DNA of 64,000 nt from Arctopsyche grandis (lineage: Eukaryota; Arthropoda; Insecta; Trichoptera; Hydropsychidae): assembly GCF_051622035.1 (NCBI RefSeq), contig NC_135356.1:9584579-9648578 (forward strand). Reading direction: 5' to 3'. The notes below the pieces were generated by a model that saw nothing but the letters and a program-made list of their open reading frames with translations, made no database searches and was not told the origin of the DNA. Both the position numbers and the translations under genes were made by a program. Positions 46,713-59,123 of this stretch are shown piece by piece (position 1 is the first letter of the stretch; the number at the start of each line of letters is the position of its first letter).

Positions 46713-47800
46713 ATACTCGCGCCATACTAGATACAAAATTCATATTTCATTCATACTTAATTTTTGCTCGTATAACACTAATTAGATATTCATATATCAA
46801 ATTTTCCTCATCGCTGGTATTGCGAGGTAATGTTTCGTAATAACCGAGCTAAAATACACCACATTTTTCGGTTCGTAATGCTCTTTTGGAAATGTACACC
46901 TGACTTACATAACATATGTATGTATATGTACTTTGTACGCAATTAATTACCAACGATAGAGCTCTCTTTTACAGATATACCAGGGATTTTAAAACTACAC
47001 TATATTTGTTGGGTTTCTACTTATATAATATAAAATCCTCACCTCGTGAATGCTTTTTTTGACAATTTTTACTTAATGTGTGTACCAGCTGAAAATTTTA
47101 CGCGACGACATCAAATCCGATGTATTGAGGTCGGTTAAAATTATCCTAGCTATGAAAAATATACACAAATCTTTTTTTTTATCCAAATATAAATTTTTGA
47201 TACAAAATTTTATGGATGAGTTGATGTTTATATGAAGCTAACTAGCTGAATTAAACCAGATCATCAAATAAACAGAATTAAATTCATTTATATGCAAATT
47301 TATCAAGAAACTAAGGATCATTGACCGCTTTTTTTCTTTTCTAGAATATATGTATCTATTAATCCGTCGAAATTTTAAAATAATTGAATCAAAATATCCA
47401 GTGAATTGCTACGTATATGCTTATTATACTTTATTGCTTATATTTACGATCGATATTTACTTTCGCCCCTTTTACCAATCGTCAGTAAAAGGGGCGAAAG
47501 AAGAGGCTTCCTATACTTACCTATTCTAAAGTCAAATATTAAAATTAAATTATTATTTTTATTTATTCATTCACTTTAATTTCGTTTCATTTCAGTACAA
47601 ATGCATATATATTTGTACCGATACATTTTTTTTAATATATTTTTGTACCGATATTGAGACTCGGAAAACAATTATAGTTGCGAAAAGTTATTATTAACTC
47701 GCTGAAACTTTTGTGAAACGAAAAAACGAAATAATTTTAGCAAATCCAGGGGTTGGAAATGTCTATACATACATAATATTCGCAATTTACTTTTGAGCGT
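46713..47800. other. AT-rich DNA without a gene
   Basis: Only the hairpin at 47460-47500 stands out. Confidence 0.4.
47460..47500. repeat. Perfect 16-bp stem hairpin
   Basis: CTTTCGCCCCTTTTAC at 47460-47475 is mirrored exactly at 47485-47500 around a 9-nt loop. Confidence 0.9.
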
Positions 47801-47959
47801 CGTATACACAGTGGTTCAAAAAATACGGAGGCTTTTGTAATAAGTAGTATTCGGCGTTTAAAGATAGAAGCAATGTATTTTGATCATTTTTCGACTCTTC
47901 ACTCTATGCCATTTAGTTATCATGCTAGTTATGGATATAACCAGAACTTCGAAGACGAA

Positions 47960-48310
47960 AAATCAACAAGCAAAATGTATCATTCCAGCAAAACGGGGAT
48001 TCTGCCCATGCAGCTAGAGCTTAACTGACTGTATGTAGTTCGTGAGTTGTTCTCTAATCGACTTATTTCACGCTTTGGTGATCTGCTCCCGGCCTGCTCG
48101 TTCATCTGACCTTTTTATGTGTGATTTTTATTTGTGGAGATATCTTAAAGCACACGCTTACGAAGGAGCACTGGAATAACTGAAGACAGCAATACAAAAT
48201 CAAATCGAATAAATGGGAAGAGTGTAGGCCAATTTCCAAAAATGACTCCAAACGTGTGTTCATAAAAACGGTCATTATTTGGGCTTTTACACATAAACAT
48301 TTAAAAATGG
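47960..48310 (+). pseudogene. Tc1/mariner-type transposase remnant
   Basis: Pieces in several frames: FQQNGDSAHAARA (IS630/Tc1 motif FQQDGA.CH), then ISRFGDLLPARSSDLFMCDF with YLWRYLKAHAYEGALEELK, equivalent to the WPPRSPDLTPCDFFLWG.LK region. Stops and frameshifts are frequent, and the motif Asp in QQDG reads Asn. The end near 48419 reads CCGTGGACCATCCTGTACA, a typical mariner-like terminal sequence. Confidence 0.8.
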
Positions 48311-48419
48311 CATATTTTTAACTTTATTTTTATATCAATAAATAATTTTAATACAAAAAATTGATGGAATACTATTTAATTTATAACCATCCATTTTCCG
48401 TGGACCATCCTGTACAAAG

Positions 48420-49550
48420 TATAAATGTACATATTTATAAATACTGGTTATCGTAATATTATATATAGGTATTATTATACGTATTTTGTCTAGTTTAATT
48501 AACAAAATTTTGCGGCAGATTAAATCAATGTAAAATTAAGATGGGAATATAAGCTTTTTAAGAAGCGAATGTTTTAATCAAAATTGATATTACTTTAGTT
48601 TAAAAATATCACGAGGAAAATGGAGAAAAAGAAAAGACTCTCTTTAAAAAATTCTAATCTTGGTGCCCCCCCCCCCCTTCTTTATTTATTTCATAAATAA
48701 TTTTAAAATGATAAAAATGCATTAATAAAAAAAAACTAATATAATTGAGACAGAACAATAAAATTCTTATTCCAACTGTATTATCAGCAAGCGGTGCGTG
48801 TTGCAATTACTTCGCATATGGTTTGCCGAAAATTAATTTTAACTATAGTTTTATTATATATTATATATTTAACTGTGCCCCTGTTAAAATAGTGCTTCTC
48901 TTATTGTCTCCTACTGTAACAAACTACTATCTCTCCGTTTCAATTTACTTGTTCTCATATTATCTGTAGCCCAGCAAACTTTCGTAAATGCTTCTTGCTA
49001 CGAATATTAATACTTTGACCTAAATTAATAAAGTTGTCACCGGTTTTAAGCCTCGAGTACCAATATCCCGAACGAACCTTTCGGGACGTACATTTTTCAA
49101 ATATTTCTATTATGCATACTTTTTAATCAATTTCAAAGGGACAAATTGATGGATTTAATAAAGAAGTAGCATTAAGTATTATGAAACATTATCAGATTAT
49201 TTGAAACAATGGATAATACCATTAAAAAAATATTATGTTTTCCTGGATGAGCTTGGAAAAAATACCAGACTAGATATTACAAAAAAAAAACAGTAAAAAT
49301 ACGAAAAATATGTATTATAACAAATGACACATTTGTTCAATAAATTTGTTGCATCAAAAAATATATAAAAAAGAGAATTACAATCCCCAAATTCGAGTGG
49401 AAAAATAGCTGTAGAAAAGTGGGTAGTTAGTTGATTTTTTCGGGTGGGGGGTCTCGGTTTGACTTGATTATTTTAGTTGTGTCATAATATTTCTCGTCAT
49501 ATTTATTATTTTATTTAAATTTGGATATATATAATGTATACATAGAACAC
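48420..49550. other. AT-rich DNA, possible hAT debris
   Basis: A fragment near 49170-49300 reads SDYLKQW and YYVFLDELGK, faintly like a hAT interior, but is too short to call. A run of C lies at 48667-48678. Confidence 0.3.
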
Positions 49551-49640
49551 ATAGCGTTGGTGCAAGCGAGATGGTAAGTCCGCGGCTTACGCGCTTAAGT
49601 AGCGGACTCTTGCTTGCCATCTCGCTTGCACCAACGCTAT
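49551..49640. mobile_element. Small inverted-repeat element (90 bp)
   Basis: A 24-bp arm (opening ATAGCGTTGGTGCAAGCGAG) at 49551-49574 is mirrored exactly at 49617-49640. A second inner pair, AAGTCCGC and GCGGACTC, is present. No target duplication is evident. Confidence 0.7.
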
Positions 49641-52600
49641 CTTGCATACGCTCACGGGAACTGAACGAGTCTTTCTAACGCAATTACCGGTCGAGCTAGT
49701 ACGTTTTGATGAAAAAAATATTGAGATAGAAAACCAAACCTTATGAACGTGGTGAAATAAAAAAACTAGCCAAATAAACGCAAAATATAGCACGGAGAAA
49801 AAAAATTCATTTTTGACTTTTAAAATTCGCTAGACAATTAATTATACGTATTTTAAAGCAAATTACAATCAATAGAAAAAACATCTGACTATTGATTCCA
49901 ATACTCACTTTGAGCATATTAATTCTAGATTTTGAGTTAAAGACCGCAAAAGCCAAAAAACTATAAAAATCGCGCATTTTTTTAAACGCTCATATCTCGT
50001 AAACGATCACTAACCAACAGAAATAATTATCATATTCAAATTAAGTGGGTCAAACTTAGTAAATATTGGTTAGTCTCCACTCTAGTATTTTTTTTTTGTT
50101 GCTCTGTGCTATTACTATTCGCTTGGAACTTTATTTTAAATCACATAAATTTATTTCCGAAACCACGCGTTGATTTTTCAACGGGCATAAAACTAGTATA
50201 CATATATTAATAAACATACACACAAACGCATAACTATACATATATGTACATATACATATATATATTCATATTATAGTGCCAATCCCGATCTCAATTCATT
50301 TTAATCAGACCAAAGTAATCGTCATTCAATATTGATATAAAATGTCGTTTGGCAAATTGACACTATAAACTTGCGATCAGGCTTATAGTGAAACTATCGA
50401 TAATATTTTATAATAGCAAACACACATCCACTTCGTAGAGATCAGAGAGGATGCAAATAAATTGTATTTTACAATATATCGGTTTACACATACATATGTG
50501 TAATCGTTTATAACTAATATGTTACATTTATGTGTAATCGTTTGTAATGCATAATGATAATTATTTATAATTTACCATTGAGGTGCTAAATTACCAAAAT
50601 AATTTATATTTAAATGTGTATGATTTCAACGATTCGATTTAAAAAGCTATTCATACTATCCAGCACTGCAAAGCAACAGCTCACGTTAGTCCACGGAAAA
50701 GACTACTTCTATTCATACTACATATACAACAGCGAACGTTTCATCACGTTCAAACTTGTTTCAGCCGTGTGCAATACAGCGCAATATTGCTTGCGTCGTA
50801 TCGTTGAGTCAATATTGTCATAATGTGACGTTTCCAAAAATATTCATTTGCGTATGCGCACTTTTAAAGTACGCGTGCACTCACTACTATGACGTCGCGT
50901 TACGCGTGAAAACTTTCAAAGTGGCAAAGGAAAACCGGATTTGCTTGATATATTACCGTGACATGTACTGCTGTATAATATGAATAGATCGTGTTGGCTA
51001 CTGCTGTGACGTCTACGCTACGTGGATATCATGTAACATATGAATGTCTCCATATAGAATTTATCAAAGAATACTAAGTTCAATTATGAATAGACCTTTA
51101 TACTTAATATTACATAATAATATAATACTAACGTACATGTGTTTGGTTAATAACGAGTTATGTGTGATAGATTTTACCACGGAATAATATGTACACTCAA
51201 TTTTACACATATGTATATTATATATGGATTAATTACATACTTGTGTACATACATACATATATACATATGTACATATTTATGTACATATAACTAGATGTAT
51301 ATTAATATCTCGGATGTTAAATTACTTTGAAAGCACCTACGTATGTATGTATGAAATGAAATTCAAATATTGCTTCATAATTGTTAATATACATAGGTAT
51401 GTACAATCTTCCTCGCAATTTACATAATTCAATGTCAGTCTGAAAAAAAACCACTTAAAGTGTCTTTTTGGGGATTTTTTTTATTAAATATGAAGTTAAA
51501 AGATTTATCAAAACAAAAACAAGAATTTAAATATTAAGGTAATAGCGAAAATGAAAAATTTATCTTCCTACATGCATATGTACATACGTACGTACATATG
51601 TATGTAGTACATACATTTTACGTTATGTTCGTAGCCCTGAACAAAAAATCTCATTTTAAATACATTATTTTTTAAATTTAAGTTTAATATTTAAGCTTAT
51701 ATACATACATATGTACGTACATAAATGGCGAATGTTTCGTTTTAAAAATGAAAAACAAATTGCTTGAATTTATCTTGTTTAAAACTCATTTTACATAAAA
51801 TTAAATAATAACAAGTACATTATATTTGCAAAACGAAAATTATTCATAAAACACCTGATGCTGTGAGACGCATATTTTTATAGGAACTTGTAAGCTATGT
51901 ACATATATACAAAAATTTCATTTTTCAGGGGAATCGTAACACTTTTTACAAGGCTCTTTGTCAGTTGCAAATTTTAAAAGTATTGATACAGAGAAGAATA
52001 TGGAACAGATCTCGAAGTTAACACTTACAAATTTTTGATCGAACATTGATTTATGAGGCTTGCAACAAGATACATATAATATATGCATATGTACATATGT
52101 ATGTACATATTACACAATTCATCGATATATTAACAAAAAACGAAAGCTGAGTGAATATTTTATCCAAAATTTGACTTCGAATGGTGTGAACGATGCAAAT
52201 GTAAAAATAAAGGATGTTTTGCAAGGGAATCGAATAATAAATTCGGCCGATAAATCGTCCGAAATGTTTACAATGTTGTTATTCGTCATTTAATGCTTTT
52301 GAAGTTGTTTCCTTTTTGAGACCCCTTTTTTTGCCGCTCGTAATGCATAAAGAAAATGATAAAAAAATGAATAAGTAACAATAAACTCAATTGCGTGTAG
52401 ATTTCATATTTGCGGAATTTTCAATCCGCCAATTTTCACGGGAAATCCAAATCAGTTGGCTATACTGATTTACTAAGAGACAATTTTTCATTTCAAAAGC
52501 CATTACCGAAACATAAATGTGACATTGAACCGTTCATATTTAAAAACATAAATAAACCTGACAAATTACTGTGGGATTTAGTTTTCTAGAGTGGAAGAAT

Positions 52601-52716
52601 GCTGAAGTTGTCAACTTGTAACATACATATGTATGTATAAAGCAGCGAAAGACTAATTCGCTGTTGCGCTCCGTTAAATAAATAAAACGCCAACGAGTCT
52701 CATTTTACTCTATTGA
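49641..52716. other. AT-rich DNA without recognised genes
   Basis: Many TACATATGTA runs (50200-50270, 51230-51290, 51570-51620). The frames at 50614-50983 and 52060-52293 resemble no family I know. Confidence 0.35.
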
Positions 52717-52724
52717 TCTTACAG

Positions 52725-54407
52725 CAGCGTTTTCCAAACTGGGAGGCGCGGGCTATTGTCAGGGGAGGCGCCAAAACTTTTTAATAAAAAAATAATTTTC
52801 ATACCAAAATATCTACAAATAAATAAAACTCCATATCGTAGCTTAACAGTAAAAATTCAATGCATGAATGTTTATTTTTATTTTTCTTTCATTTTTATAT
52901 ATACATTTAATTCCTATAAAAAATTATCCGGAGAGATAGATTTTAAGAATTGCGCCTTTGCGAACACTCTGTTTTAGCTAAAGATGCTCATTTAATTGCA
53001 TATGTTCGATATTTCGCGGATAATAATATATTAGAAGATATATTATTTTGCAAACCCATTCTTGGGAAGACCACATTCATTGAAATTTTTAATATAATAG
53101 AAAGTTTTTTTGAAGATAACGACATAAAGTGGAATAATTGCGTTGGACTGTGTACCGACGGAGCTCACTCAATGTCCGGACACAAAGCAGGTCTTCAAGC
53201 ATTGGTCAAAAATAAAGCACCACATGCTATCTGGACGCACTGTATGCTTCACAGAGCAGCTCTAGTGTCAAAAAATATGTGCGAGGAACTGAACAGCATT
53301 TTTACAAAAGTTATATAAATTATAAACTACATTAAGAACAGTCCTTTTAGAGCAAGGCTGTTTGCAAAGCTGTGTGCTGATATGGAAGCTAATTATACCT
53401 CACTTTTGTATTATTGTAAAGTTCGCTGGCTATATCGTGCAAAAATTATTCAAAGGGTGTTTGAACTCAAAGAAGAAATAGCAACCTTTCTCGAAGGAAA
53501 CCAACATGAAGAGGCACATTTGTGGACGAACGATGATTTATTTGTTAAACTTGCCTATTTGGTTGAAATTTTTGGAAAATTGAGCGGTTTAAATAAATCA
53601 ATGCATACATCCACTTGTTCAAAAAGACAAAGTAAAAGCTTTCATTAAAAATTTGAAGTTATGGAAATCAAACTTATAAAAGTTTGAGTTGGATATGTTT
53701 TCACTTTCCAAAGATTTCTGGGCCACAGCCAATATTGAAGCAAGTAAAATTTTTTTTATTGACCACTTGGATGGTTTAGTGCTGCATTTTTCCAATTATT
53801 TCAAAGACCTTGATTTCTCAAAGTTTTCGGGGATACAGATTCCATTTAACTACAATGAAGAATATGAATTCGAGCTGACAACCATCGAAAAAGAAAAATT
53901 GATAAAATTATCATGCGATAGCTCACTAAAACAAAAGTTTCAAAATGAAACCATAATTAAATTTTGGATGAATCTTTATATTGCAAAGCCAATGCAAGTG
54001 CTTCTACCGTTTGTATCGTCTTATTTATGCGAAACGCACTTTTCGGCACTAGCTGCAATGAAAACCAAATATCGACCCAGGTTAATAGTCGAAAAGGAGT
54101 TACGAGTGGTACTCTCCATATTGCCCCCAAGATTTCATAAACAACAACATCCTTCGTATTAAATTTTGTGTTAGATGTAGTTGAATTAGTAATTTAATAT
54201 AAAAATAAATATACGTGTTCGTATAAATTTATAGCAAAACCTTTTTATTATTCTGTCTATTGTAGTGTTCAGTATTTTTTTTAAATAAAGGTTTATTATT
54301 TAAAACGTGTTTATATTATTATATCTATTAAAAAATAAAAGGTAGGGAGGCGCGGAAAAAAACTTTTTTTTAGGGAGGCGTAGTAGCATAAAGTTTGGAA
54401 ACCGCTG
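52725..54407 (+). mobile_element. Buster-like hAT element (1683 bp)
   Basis: Ends CAGCGTTTTCCAAACT and AGTTTGGAAACCGCTG are inverted repeats. Exact 8-bp flanks TCTTACAG are at 52717-52724 and 54408-54415. GGGAGGCGC motifs sit inside both ends. The interior is a broken hAT transposase. Confidence 0.93.
52950..54162 (+). pseudogene. hAT transposase (ZBED5/FAM200-like), broken
   Basis: Three successive frames cover most of the catalytic core and C-terminus. The first (52950-53318) has VGLCTDGAHSMSGHKAGLQA and WTHCMLHRAAL. The second (53382-53648) has YYCKVRWLYRAKIIQRVFEL and KLAYLVEIFGKL. The third (53689-54162) has LPFVSSYLCETHFSALAAMK, the hAT dimerisation motif. Stops at about 53316 and 53646 and the absence of an N-terminal BED finger make it nonfunctional. 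Confidence 0.9.
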
Positions 54408-55598
54408 TCTTACAGTATTCATTAATCAACGATTTAAGATCGTTTTATGTTAATTGGCGAGACTTATTTAAAAACCCACATTTTACAATTTAATTATTGG
54501 GAAGCTTTTTTTTATTTATTTAATATTTGTACTTGAGAGAGACGGCTGAGCTGTTGGACCCGAGGGATTCATCTACATTAAAAATATGTAATCAACTATA
54601 TAAAATAATAACCACTTGAGGAAAAAATTTTAATTAAAGAAGATAGAGATAATAAATTTGATATCAAAAATAAAATAAAAAATAAAAGAAGTGTGTATAT
54701 TAATAACATGAAAATAATCAAAAGAAAATAATCCTCTAATTTTTTGCAACTAAGCTAATTTCTTAAAATGTTTACACTACTGGCATAGTAAGTAATTTGG
54801 TAAATCTTTAAACAACTCTATTTGAAAAAAATGAATCTCTAACAATCTTATTTTATTTACATATATGTACATATGAATGTATGTATTCAAAGGCTCTAAG
54901 TTGAGCGTATTCATTGAACGAAATGAGGTCGGTTATTGAACATTTTTAATGATACAATAAAACAAAAATATTTAACAGAACATTTAACTTTATTGGAAGA
55001 AAATATTGCTATTAATACATTGAGTTGTGGATTTTTGTAACCAGAACAAGAATTGGTCTCCTTGTGGACGTATCGTACTCTAAAATTTCAATTTTCCGAA
55101 ATGACTATGGAGGAATATCCAATTCTCTAACATGAAGGCACTGAAAAATTTTGACCAGTAAGGAATGTCTATATAGGGAGAGGGGGGTGTATTATATTAA
55201 AAAAATGAGTTTATATGAATTTTAATTATTTATTTTAATCATTTTTCTATTTATATATTTTTATCAATAAAATTAATAGCAAAATAATATTAATGGATAA
55301 ACGAGTTTTACAAATATCTTTCAAAGCAAGACAAACGACAAAACAAAATATATTTAGGAGTTAACATTTTTTTTCTGGGAAATATCGACGTGTTTTATAC
55401 CTGACAGTGTTCTAAAAAATTTCAATATTCTATATTTAGTATTTTAATTCAAATTCACAATAATACATTAAACAACGTGGATGCTCAAATCTAGGGGGGG
55501 CGACTGCCCATCCCAGCCCCCCAAATGATACCCCTGAAGCTCAGATATCACATGATTTTTACATTAAATAAATTCCTTTCTGGTAAGGGTAATCTTAG

Positions 55599-55744
55599 TT
55601 ACAGTTTTTACGTATATATATATAGTATACATATTGTACGTAAAAACTGTAATTAAATACAGTTAAAAAAATAATTAAAGAAAAGATATATGTATACATT
55701 GTATACATACATATATCTTTTCTTTAATTATTTTTTTTAACTGT
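55599..55744. repeat. Two adjacent long palindromes
   Basis: TTACAGTTTTTACGTA (55599-55614) pairs with 55637-55652. Next to it 55659-55744 folds on itself with arms of about 40 bp around a tiny loop. Confidence 0.85.
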
Positions 55745-56863
55745 TTTGTAATTTGTTTAATTTATTTATTCCAATTTTGATATGACATACAAACATTTTT
55801 AACGTGATGTATTGACAATGTGATTGAGTAGGTAATGTCAGGTTATTGGATATTCAATAGTATCGTATAAATTACTAGTTCCCTGTGTGCACATAATTGT
55901 GCATTCGGTAAAATATCGCAATTCGGATTAACGGAATTGATAATTTATTAATAATTTAAAATTTATTGATTATTTTGAAAAATAAATATTTTCTTTTTGT
56001 TGGCTAAGTGAGTCACCATCAAGCATCATATTTTTCCACGATATACGATTCCAAGGGGAGAAAGAGAGACGGAGCGTGTTTGCAAACATCAATACGCACT
56101 TGAGAAGCACGCACGCACGTACGCACGCACGCATTAGACAATTATTATATATTTACGATATTTATGAGTGCTTTAACTTATAATTGATGTTATTTTGATC
56201 GGTTTAAAGCACTGTTATAACAGATACTTTTATCGATTTTGCTTGCATATACATATACACTTACGTTTTCATTACATTCCTTTATACATAGTGTGACCAT
56301 ATGTACGTTCCGTTTTTCACGTGCTTTGCGTTTATCCGTCCACTGAGGAACACAGAAGATTTTTTTCGGGAAATTTGGGATATACCGATATAACATCAAA
56401 TAGTCTATTATCAATGTATATTGATTACTATCAACATACATACATATATATGTACCTACATTTGTACATATTTTTAATGTGAAATAGTTTTAAATACGAG
56501 GGCTTAGTTTTGAACAATAAACAACAAAGTAGAATTGTTTTCCTCGAGCTTACAATAATACTCGCACGTGTTAAAATACATATTTACCGATATGACACGG
56601 CATTTTGAAATTCTGATAATAATACCGTCACGTAACGGCCGTCCTGATTTAATGAGTTTAATCGGATTTGGATTCACGTGCATACGATGTATTAAACACG
56701 TACATACATACATACGTATTATATTATATGTAGTTCCTAAAACAAATATAACGATTATTATATGCTGTTACGCGAGTACATAAATAGTTAAATCTGCTTT
56801 TAAAAAATCGATTTATTTCACTTTAATATATATGTATGTATATATACACACATATATGTTACT

Positions 56864-56889
56864 GTCAGTGAAATTATAATTTCACTGAC
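56864..56889. repeat. Perfect 26-bp palindrome
   Basis: GTCAGTGAAATTA followed at once by its exact reverse complement. Similar GTGAAATTATAATTTCA motifs occur at about 57702 and near 7970-8008. Confidence 0.85.
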
Positions 56890-58194
56890 TCGAGCAGTGA
56901 GTACGAATGTAATAATAGAATTACAAATTGACTTCTCAATGTCAGTGAATTTGTAATTCGAACGATAATGCACCATGCGTTCAAATTACAACGTACTACC
57001 AACCCTAACTTAATTTAACCTTAAATAAATAAAACCAACCCTAAACCTAACCCAACCTTCTTTTTCGTTGCGCTGGAGGCGGGGAATCTTCAGAAGACAC
57101 CCTACAGTCCGCACTGCAGGGTAGTGCCGGATTTTTACATGCCGGGTTTCACTTCTTACCGGCTAAACCCCACCCCCAATCTCTACTCTCTATGTATTTC
57201 AAAGAGTGGGATCCATTTATTCGTCTTTATTATTTTCTTCATTTTTACATCACATATATAGATTTCAAAATACAAATTTGAATTTAGGAACACACAAATT
57301 TTGAAACACTTATAAAACATCTTTACAACTTAACCTAACCTAATAAGTGTTGGCTGCTAAGATATTATGATGTGTTTGCTTTCGCATCTAGTCCCACACA
57401 TGCGGCGTCAAAAAAAGCCAAATCGAAACAGATGCTACTCTTTACCGAGATACCTTTATTGATTATTGATTATTACATATGAAATACATAATTGTTTCGA
57501 TGACAATATGTGTGTTTCATTCAGTTCGGGGTGAATGTAAAAACGTCATTTGGGTCGTCGGAATCAAAAACTTTATTTTCATGGTACGTAAGATCAATTA
57601 ATTCTATAAAATAATCTTAAGTTGATATTTCACTAACATTCAACTGTCAAAAATTATAATTTCACTAATAGAGGCCATTGAATGTGTAATTTCCGTAGTG
57701 AAATTATAATTTCATTGCTGTTAGAATTTCACGTAAGTATGGAAATTATCTTAAATTTATAAGAATGCAGTAGATTTCGATAAGAACACACTCATTGGAC
57801 AAGAACACGCTCATTTGATCCTGGGCGGCCGGGTGAGAGTGTTGGGATGGATTTGGAGGGCAGTGTGAGGGTCTATTAAAGGGGGTAATTAATAGACAGA
57901 GCTTTGGCTTGGGTGTGGTTAATTTAATTTATTTTTATTATTATATATTATACATACATACATACATATATTCATCATATGTGCAATACGCAATAAATAG
58001 AGACACGTATTTTGGGCATTCTGCCATAAATGCTAAATACATAGATGCTAAAATTCGGAATAGATGCTAATAGATGTTAAATTCGTAAAATATGCAAATA
58101 GACGCTAAAATAACAAACAAAAGACAATTTAAAAAGGTTTTTCTATCCCTTTGCCCATTTATTATGTAAATAAATTGAGGGGATAAAACAGAGT

Positions 58195-58722
58195 TTGCAG
58201 TTTACCATAGACGGTGTTTTTCCTGTCGAAACCAAGCAACTGTTTTTGTCTACTACTGTAAACAAAATAAGACAGATGGAGCTGTGTATCCAAAAGGCTG
58301 CTCAAAAAAGCGTCTTAAAACTAGACTCGCACTCAAGACTAAATGAGACAAATCTATTCCTCCAAAAATTGAGTAAACTATTCAATCCATCTGTGGCAGG
58401 TACAAAATCTAATATTAATGTTAAAGAAACAGTTTTGTTTTTTAGAAACCTGCCATTGTTTAATGTATTAACAGAGGCTCAATGTTTGGAAGAATATCAG
58501 CACTTTTTTAGACAATTAATAGAGAATATAAAAAGGGAATTCACGCCGGATATATTGCTATTATTCATTGCAATACAAATTAAATATGAAGAGTGTGGTT
58601 GTGCAGCCCTAAAATTTATTTGGTGTCCCGTCAATAGTGTGGATGCTGAAAGGTATTTTAGTAAATACAATATAATTGTTACCAATCGTCGCACGAATCT
58701 CAAAAAAAAATCTGTACATTAA
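58195..58722 (+). pseudogene. hAT transposase C-terminal fragment
   Basis: Open frame ending in the dimerisation motif CPVNSVDAERYFSKYNIIVT with NRRTNLKK. This matches the IPATSASVERVFS...LIVTDRRS pattern of hAT proteins. There is no start codon, zinc finger or catalytic half, so it is a fragment inside the element at 57998-59115. Confidence 0.85.
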
Positions 58723-58912
58723 TACGGGAGGAAAAGCCTGTTCCTCTTGTTCCTGTTGTATCCTGCTCGCGCAAATTAAGTGAGTATGTACGTCAGTATG
58801 TACCGTTTACCATGCACCCTTTTTTTTTGATCTTTCGACTTAAGATCTTTCGATTTTCGATCTTTGCCTTCCGATATTTGCGTTTTCGGGCGTTTCACAT
58901 TCGGGCTCGTGA
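58722..58912 (+). repeat. Dispersed repeat B, copy 3
   Basis: Same block order as 322-510, ending GCGTTTTCGGGCGTTTCACA. Nested inside the hAT element at 57998. Confidence 0.75.
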
Positions 58913-59123
58913 CGGAGACCGTGTATATACATATATGTATGCATATACATTTTATTAAAATTAATCGAAATTTTTTATTATTTAAAATTAAACTCTTCAT
59001 AAAAATAGATGTAAATATACGTTAAAATTGAACAGTTTTAATGTCCTAACACGCTAAAATGCAAAATGAAAATGCTAAAATTGACAAAAATAGATGCCCA
59101 ATATACGTGTCTCTAGCAATAAG

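Larger units (their letters stand above)
54416..57989. other. AT-rich DNA with palindromes
   Basis: Holds inverted repeats at 55599-55652, 55659-55744 and 56864-56960 and a GCAC tract (56108-56131). A GC-richer patch of unknown origin is at 57060-57180. A decayed possible hAT piece near 55000-55150 (LKFQFSEMTMEEYPIL) is too weak to call. Confidence 0.4.
57998..59115 (+). mobile_element. hAT element with C-terminal transposase piece (1118 bp)
   Basis: Inverted ends TAGAGACACGTATTTTGGGC and GCCCAATATACGTGTCTCTA. The flanks GCAATAAA (57990-57997) and GCAATAAG (59116-59123) differ at one base, a slightly decayed 8-bp duplication. TAGATGCTAAA-type repeats lie near the left end. A copy of dispersed repeat B sits inside at 58722-58912. 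Confidence 0.88.

Noticed and set aside
50614..50983. Two overlapping plus-strand frames
   Set aside because: Low-information composition, no motif and no splice context supporting a gene.
57001..57060. Telomere-like CCTAA repeats
   Set aside because: CCTAACC-type words occur but are irregular and mixed with other motifs; no tandem (CCTAA)n array exists here or at 57333.
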